Of a DNA stretch of 9,059 nucleotides, positions 5,491 to 9,059 are shown one piece after another. The stretch is from Chloroflexota bacterium. Its GTDB lineage: Bacteria; Chloroflexota; Anaerolineae; Caldilineales; Caldilineaceae. Under the pieces are notes generated by a model. That model did not search any database. It was not told where the DNA came from and was given only the letters and a program-made list of their open reading frames with translations. The position numbers and the translations under genes were made by a program. The DNA lies in the NCBI GenBank assembly GCA_003577365.1, contig QEUY01000359.1, positions 1 to 9,059 of the forward strand, in the 5' to 3' direction. Positions within the stretch are counted from its first letter, which is position 1. Every line of letters starts with the position of its first letter.

Positions 5491-7176
5491 CTAGCGTTTG
5501 CGCAGCGCCTGGTAAAGCGGGTTTGAGGCCGGTTTGATCCCTTCCTGGAGCGCCGGCAGCGTGTGCGCGCCCGCTTGGCCGTTGGCCTGTATCTGTAGAG
5601 CGCCGCGCCGCGTCCCCTCTGCATCTGCGGCGCGCGGCACGGCATAGCCATAGCCGGCATGATAGACGGTCTGCGAGACGGGCACGGCGTTGAGGACGAC
5701 CCCCAGCAGGTTGACCTGCAGATGGCGCAGGCTCTTGACCACGCGCTGCGTGGGGGTGCGTTGGGTGCGCCCGGCCGCGACCACCAGCAGCATAGCTTCC
5801 ACATGGGTGGCTAAGATCGAGGCGTCGACCGTGGCGGTCAGCGGCGGCGTGTCCAGCAGCACGATATCGAACTTCTGCGCCATCTCCGCCAGCACCCCGC
5901 GCAGCTCCTTGCGGCTCAACAGCCGGGTAGGGTTCGGTGGCAGCGGCCCGGAGGTCAGCAGCGACAGCCTCTGCTGCGCCGGCTGCTGGATCAGCAGCTC
6001 CAGGTTATGTTCTTCGCCGAGCAGCAAGGTGGTCAACCCGCGTTGGTTGGGCAGGTTGAACTGCCGGTGCAGCGAGGGCCGGCGCAGGTCGGCGTCGACC
6101 AGCAGGGCGCGATAGCCTGCTTCGACAAACGCCAGCGCCAGATTGGCGGCGACCGACGACTTGCCATCGCCTACCGCTGGGCTGCCCACCAGCAGCGTCT
6201 TGGGGACATCGCCCCCCAGCGCGGCTTGGATGTTCAGGCGCAGCGCCGAGAAGGCATCGTTCAGCGCCGCACGCTCGTCGTCGCCCTCCAGCCCGGCTCT
6301 CCCCTCTGCCGCATGGTTCTTGGGAACCAGGCCGAGCGCGGGCAGCGCCAGATGGTCTTGGATGTCGTCTTCGTTTTGCAGCGTGTTGTCGAGGTAGTAC
6401 ATGGTATAGGCTGCGGCTGCGGCCAGGGCAAAGCCCAGCGCGGCGGCTACCGCTACGTTCGTCTTTAGGCCGCGCGACATAGGCGTGGTGGGCAGGTTGG
6501 CCGGCTCCAGCACGTGGATCGTGTTGATCGCACCTTGGCGCGAGTTCGCCAGCAGGTTGGCAAAGTTGGCCTGCAGCGTCGCCAGCTTGGCCTCCAGGGC
6601 GGTGATCTGGCTGCGGGCGTCCTGGATCTGCCGGGCGCTGAACATGCCGGTCAGTTCGGTTTTCACCCGTTCGATCTCCGCCGTAGTCTCAGTGATGCCC
6701 TTCTCCATCTGGTCCAACTGGTCTGCGATAAAGGCCTGATACTCGCTGCCCTCCTGCATCCCCGGCCCGATCTGGAGGAGTTGGTTGACCAGTTCGGCGG
6801 CGACTGCCTGCGCCCGCACCGGGTCTGTATCGACCACCGAAAGCTCGATCAATTGCGTGTTGGGCACCAAGCGCGCCGTGTAGTAGGGCAGCCAGCCCAG
6901 CCCCAGCGCCGCTTGCGTGGCGTCGCGCACGGTGGAGCGCTGCACGATGTCGGCATAGGCCGACGCCAACTGGCCCGCTAAATAGAGGTCATTGCTGTTG
7001 GGGTTTGGTTCCAGCAGTGACGACCCGACCATGATCGTCGTGCGCGAGAGATAGGTGCGCGGCTGGCGCAGCGTATAGAGTCCGCTTGATACGCCGGCCA
7101 GCAGCGTGCACGCGGCGATCAGCCACCACCATTTGAGCAGTGGCCGCAGCAATAGACGTAGGTTGAGTTCTTCCAT
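5491..7176 (-). CDS. Wzz-type chain-length determinant fused to BY-family tyrosine autokinase
   Basis: The 561-residue inner-membrane protein controls polysaccharide chain length and export through cycles of tyrosine autophosphorylation. The N-terminal Wzz domain has a first membrane helix (about 16-34), an external region with a helical part rich in Glu, Gln and Lys (about 145-212, probable coiled coil), the proline-rich PANLPTTPMSRG (225-236), and a second membrane helix (about 239-261). The cytoplasmic kinase domain has Walker A VGSPAVGDGKSS (330-341), Walker A' ALLVDADLRRPSLH (357-370) and Walker B FDIVLLDTPP (436-445), all in the order and spacing of CpsD/Wzc-type kinases. The tyrosine cluster is sparse (Tyr505, 509, 511) and is followed by a 50-residue tail with a single further Tyr (555). 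One polypeptide carrying both modules is the Wzc-like arrangement, unlike the split CapA/CapB form. ATG 7176-7174 follows a 58-nt gap and lacks a clear Shine-Dalgarno. Confidence 0.94.
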   Translation of the reverse strand: MEELNLRLLLRPLLKWWWLIAACTLLAGVSSGLYTLRQPRTYLSRTTIMVGSSLLEPNPNSNDLYLAGQLASAYADIVQRSTVRDATQAALGLGWLPYYTARLVPNTQLIELSVVDTDPVRAQAVAAELVNQLLQIGPGMQEGSEYQAFIADQLDQMEKGITETTAEIERVKTELTGMFSARQIQDARSQITALEAKLATLQANFANLLANSRQGAINTIHVLEPANLPTTPMSRGLKTNVAVAAALGFALAAAAAYTMYYLDNTLQNEDDIQDHLALPALGLVPKNHAAEGRAGLEGDDERAALNDAFSALRLNIQAALGGDVPKTLLVGSPAVGDGKSSVAANLALAFVEAGYRALLVDADLRRPSLHRQFNLPNQRGLTTLLLGEEHNLELLIQQPAQQRLSLLTSGPLPPNPTRLLSRKELRGVLAEMAQKFDIVLLDTPPLTATVDASILATHVEAMLLVVAAGRTQRTPTQRVVKSLRHLQVNLLGVVLNAVPVSQTVYHAGYGYAVPRAADAEGTRRGALQIQANGQAGAHTLPALQEGIKPASNPLYQALRKR

Positions 7177-7234
7177 CTCTGTCCGGTCTCTTGTCTGTCT
7201 AAATTCTCATCCGGGCGGCGCGGCGCTCGCCAGT
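7177..7234. other. Longest gap between genes (58 nt), no clear signal
   Basis: This gap separates the GT4 gene at 7235-8443 from the Wzz/BY-kinase gene. Read on the minus strand it has a GC-rich half followed by a more AT-containing half (GAGAATTTAGACAG). I saw no paired -35/-10 promoter boxes, no hairpin with a T run and no strong ribosome binding site; the best candidate near the start codon is only AGAG. It could hold a weak internal promoter, but the sequence does not demand one. Confidence 0.4.
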
Positions 7235-8443
7235 CTACCCACGCCGCCAGACGCCGGTCGACAGGGCGCGGTTGGGGAGCGGCGGGCGCTTGGCGAGATA
7301 GACGGCTTGGTAGACGTCGAGCGTCTCGGCGGCGCAGCGCTGCCAACTGAACTGGGCCGCGCGCCGATAGCCGCGCGCGATCAGGTCGCGCTGCTGCGCT
7401 GCGCCGGTCAGCAGAGCGGTCATGGCGGCGGCCATCTCCGCCGCACCCTCGGCATCGACGAGCAGGGCAGCGTCCCCGGCGATCTCCGGGATCGACGAGT
7501 TGCCGGCGGCGATGACGGGCGTCCCGCAGGTCATGGCTTCGAGCAGCGGCAGCCCAAAGCCCTCCTCGCGTGAGGGGAAGACAAAGAGCGCAGCCAGGCT
7601 ATACAGCCCGCACAACTCCTCGTCGCTCACGCCTTGCACAAAGCGCACACGCTCGGCCAGCCCCAGCCGCGCCACCAGGTGCGCCATCGCTGTGGAAAGC
7701 AGGCTGTGCGTCCAGACGATCACCAGCGGGTGGCGCGCCTGCAACGGCTGCGGCAGTTGGCCGTAGGCGGTGATCAGCGTGGCGATGTTTTTGCGCGGGT
7801 CTGCCGATCCAATCGCCAGGATATAGCCGCGCTCCAGGCCAAAACGCTGCCGGATCCGTGCTGCAGCCGTCTCGCCCGTCATACGGCCAAAGACGGGGCC
7901 GGCGGCCTCATAGGTGACGGTGACCTGCTCTGGTTGCAGCCCCAGTTCGGCCACAATGCGGCGCTTGGCCGCCTGCGAAACCGTAATCACCGCCGCGGCG
8001 CGCTGCACCGCCAGTTTGGGCACGGTCTGGTAATAGCGCGCCATGAGCGCCCGTTTCAGCCCCAGCGCCCGCACCGGCTTAGCCGGCGGCGTATGCCAGA
8101 TCATGTCGTGGATCGTCACGGCCAGCGGGCAGCCAAGGCGCAGCGGCGCAGTAAGGCAGGGGGCGTGGAACAGGTGCAGCCGGTCACGCGCTGCGGCGCG
8201 CGCCAACTGCACCTGTTCGCGCCAGGGCATCCCTACCAGCGGCGTGTCGCCGGGGATCACGCGTAGCGTGCAGTTGCGTTCTGCCAGCCAAGCGGGGCCG
8301 CGACCCGCGTCCCGATCCAAATAGAGGACATATTCGTTGGCGCTGTCGAGCCGTGTCAGCGCCTCGATCAGGTAGGTCGAATAGGTCTTGAAGCCGCCCG
8401 CCTGCGGGTGCGTCAGGAAGCGGGCGTCGATGCCGATCTTCAT
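7235..8443 (-). CDS. Glycosyltransferase family 4 (GT1/RfaG-like) protein
   Basis: The 402-residue cytoplasmic GT-B enzyme is probably a retaining transferase that extends the repeat unit. The N-terminus MKIGIDARFLTHPQAGGFKTYS has the glycine-rich acceptor loop typical of mannosyltransferase-like GT4 enzymes. LHLFHAPCLTAP (89-100), VTIHDMIWHTPP (109-120) and AAAVITVSQAAKRRI (149-163) follow. The donor domain shows YILAIGSADPRKNIATLI (207-224) with the PRKN phosphate-binding loop, VRFVQGVSDEEL (266-277), and SREEGFGLPLLEAM (291-304) holding the GT4 E-x7-E pair at Glu294 and Glu302, then GTPVIAAGNSSIPEIAGDAALLVD (307-330, quoted here in two parts: GTPVIAAGNSS and IPEIAGDAALLVD). The open frame runs 28 codons further upstream, but those overlap the preceding gene and look like shadow; ATG 8443-8441, 7 nt after that gene's stop, gives the family N-terminus. 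Mannose or rhamnose donors are plausible but not shown. Confidence 0.93.
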   Translation of the reverse strand: MKIGIDARFLTHPQAGGFKTYSTYLIEALTRLDSANEYVLYLDRDAGRGPAWLAERNCTLRVIPGDTPLVGMPWREQVQLARAAARDRLHLFHAPCLTAPLRLGCPLAVTIHDMIWHTPPAKPVRALGLKRALMARYYQTVPKLAVQRAAAVITVSQAAKRRIVAELGLQPEQVTVTYEAAGPVFGRMTGETAAARIRQRFGLERGYILAIGSADPRKNIATLITAYGQLPQPLQARHPLVIVWTHSLLSTAMAHLVARLGLAERVRFVQGVSDEELCGLYSLAALFVFPSREEGFGLPLLEAMTCGTPVIAAGNSSIPEIAGDAALLVDAEGAAEMAAAMTALLTGAAQQRDLIARGYRRAAQFSWQRCAAETLDVYQAVYLAKRPPLPNRALSTGVWRRG

Positions 8444-8450
8444 GGGCGTC

Positions 8451-9059
8451 TCATGCCCCCGGCTGCGCCAGGGCCGAGCCGCGCCCTGCCAGACGGTCTG
8501 CCAGATCGACCAGCGCCAGCGCCGCAAAGAGCAGCAGAACGGTATCCACCGGCAGCCGGTAGCGGATCAGCGTCCAGGTTAACAGATGCAGGAGGGTGTA
8601 GACGGCCATAAAGAGATAGAGCAGCACGATCTGGGCGCGCTGCGCCGGGTGATCGGGCGCACGCAGCCGCCGCGCCGCCAGCCACAGCCCATAGAGCATG
8701 AAGGGTAGCAGCAGCCCAAACGAGGCCACGCGCGACACATTGCTGATCAGCCCCGAATCCGGCGAGGGCCAGAACTTGACGTATTCGGGGATGCGGCTCC
8801 ACGACAATTGCAGATAGCGCAGCGGGTCGTCCACCACAAAGCCGATGCCCGCCTGGAGCAGCGCCCGGTCCAGTTGGCCCTCGTTGAGCGGCAGCAACTG
8901 CGCCGGGATCAGGTCTTGGTATGATGGCCCGTCGAGGGGCAGCAGGGGCATGAAATGCGTGCCGTGGATGGGGTGGTTGCCCCAATAGAAGGCAAACCCG
9001 GCGTTGGTGTTGAGCGGCACAAACGTGCCAAAGGCGCGGTAGTTGCGCAGCGTCCACGG
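8451..9059 (-). CDS. GT39/ArnT-like membrane glycosyltransferase, C-terminal part, cut by window edge
   Basis: The frame is open to the window edge and gives 202 C-terminal residues; the true start lies beyond 9059. The sequence begins PWTLRNYRAFGTFVPLNTNAG, followed by FYWGNHPIHGT (24-34) and then VDDPLRYLQLSWSRIPEYVKFW (76-97, in two parts VDDPLRYLQL and SWSRIPEYVKFW). This is the soluble C-terminal region typical of GT39/PMT-like proteins that use a polyprenyl-phosphate-linked sugar at the outer face of the membrane. Three membrane helices follow (about 108-128, 143-162, 171-188), with RYRLPVD (166-172) between the last two, a common feature of this family's end. The catalytic N-terminal loops (usually with a DE or DD pair) are not visible. 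The Val at 9018-9020 (GTG) is not a likely start because family sequence continues upstream of it. The gene ends TGA 7 nt before the GT4 gene. Its substrate is unknown. Confidence 0.85.
   Translation of the reverse strand, partial: PWTLRNYRAFGTFVPLNTNAGFAFYWGNHPIHGTHFMPLLPLDGPSYQDLIPAQLLPLNEGQLDRALLQAGIGFVVDDPLRYLQLSWSRIPEYVKFWPSPDSGLISNVSRVASFGLLLPFMLYGLWLAARRLRAPDHPAQRAQIVLLYLFMAVYTLLHLLTWTLIRYRLPVDTVLLLFAALALVDLADRLAGRGSALAQPGA

Noticed and set aside
7177..7234. Possible promoter or terminator in the 58-nt gap before the Wzz/BY-kinase gene
   Set aside because: No spaced -35/-10 pair and no hairpin plus T run could be made out on the minus strand.
9018..9020. GTG at this position as the start of the membrane glycosyltransferase
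   Set aside because: The family sequence (WTLRNYRAFGTF) continues upstream in frame to the window edge, so the gene is truncated by the window rather than starting here.
8440..9057. Minus-strand frame of 205 codons overlapping the GT39-like gene
   Set aside because: The alternative frame at 8451-9059 has the family motifs and three membrane helices; this one is a GC-driven shadow.

Overview
The window is part of a single minus-strand operon for making and exporting a surface or exopolysaccharide. It ends in a lasso-peptide-type maturation gene pair. Every gene supported here lies on the minus strand, so transcription runs from position 9059 towards 1. Gaps between genes are 4 to 58 nt, and the last junction overlaps by one base. 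The DNA is GC-rich (about two thirds by eye). No tRNA, rRNA, CRISPR, transposase, terminator or convincing promoter was seen. The style of the membrane glycosyltransferase, of the fused Wzz/BY-kinase and of the paired GT4 enzymes, together with separate B1 and B2 proteins, suggests a Chloroflexota-like bacterium (Anaerolineae, Caldilineae or Chloroflexia). This taxonomic call is inference from remembered family resemblance.

Layout in order of transcription: (1) 8451-9059, C-terminal part of a GT39/ArnT-like membrane glycosyltransferase cut by the window edge; (2) 7235-8443, GT4 glycosyltransferase; (3) 5491-7176, Wzz chain-length protein fused to a BY-type tyrosine kinase; (4) 4348-5466, GT4 glycosyltransferase with an apparent internal deletion of about 35 residues; (5) 3044-4333, GT4 glycosyltransferase; (6) 1403-3028, WbaP/WcaJ-type initiating polyprenyl-phosphate sugar phosphotransferase carrying a His/Asp-rich repeat insertion; (7) 631-1398, sugar-1-phosphate nucleotidyltransferase; (8) 332-613, PqqD-family protein (lasso B1, RiPP recognition element); (9) 1-332, N-terminal part of a lasso-peptide B2 transglutaminase-like protease, cut by the window edge.

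How they fit together (inference from families): the nucleotidyltransferase activates a sugar; the initiating transferase loads the first sugar phosphate on undecaprenyl phosphate; the GT4 enzymes extend the repeat unit; the GT39-like protein may add a sugar from a lipid-linked donor on the outer face; Wzz/BY-kinase controls chain length and export. Wzx flippase and Wzy polymerase are not in the window. The B1/B2 pair is stitched to the end of this operon with no precursor peptide or asparagine-synthetase-like cyclase in view, and is the most interesting part of the window.
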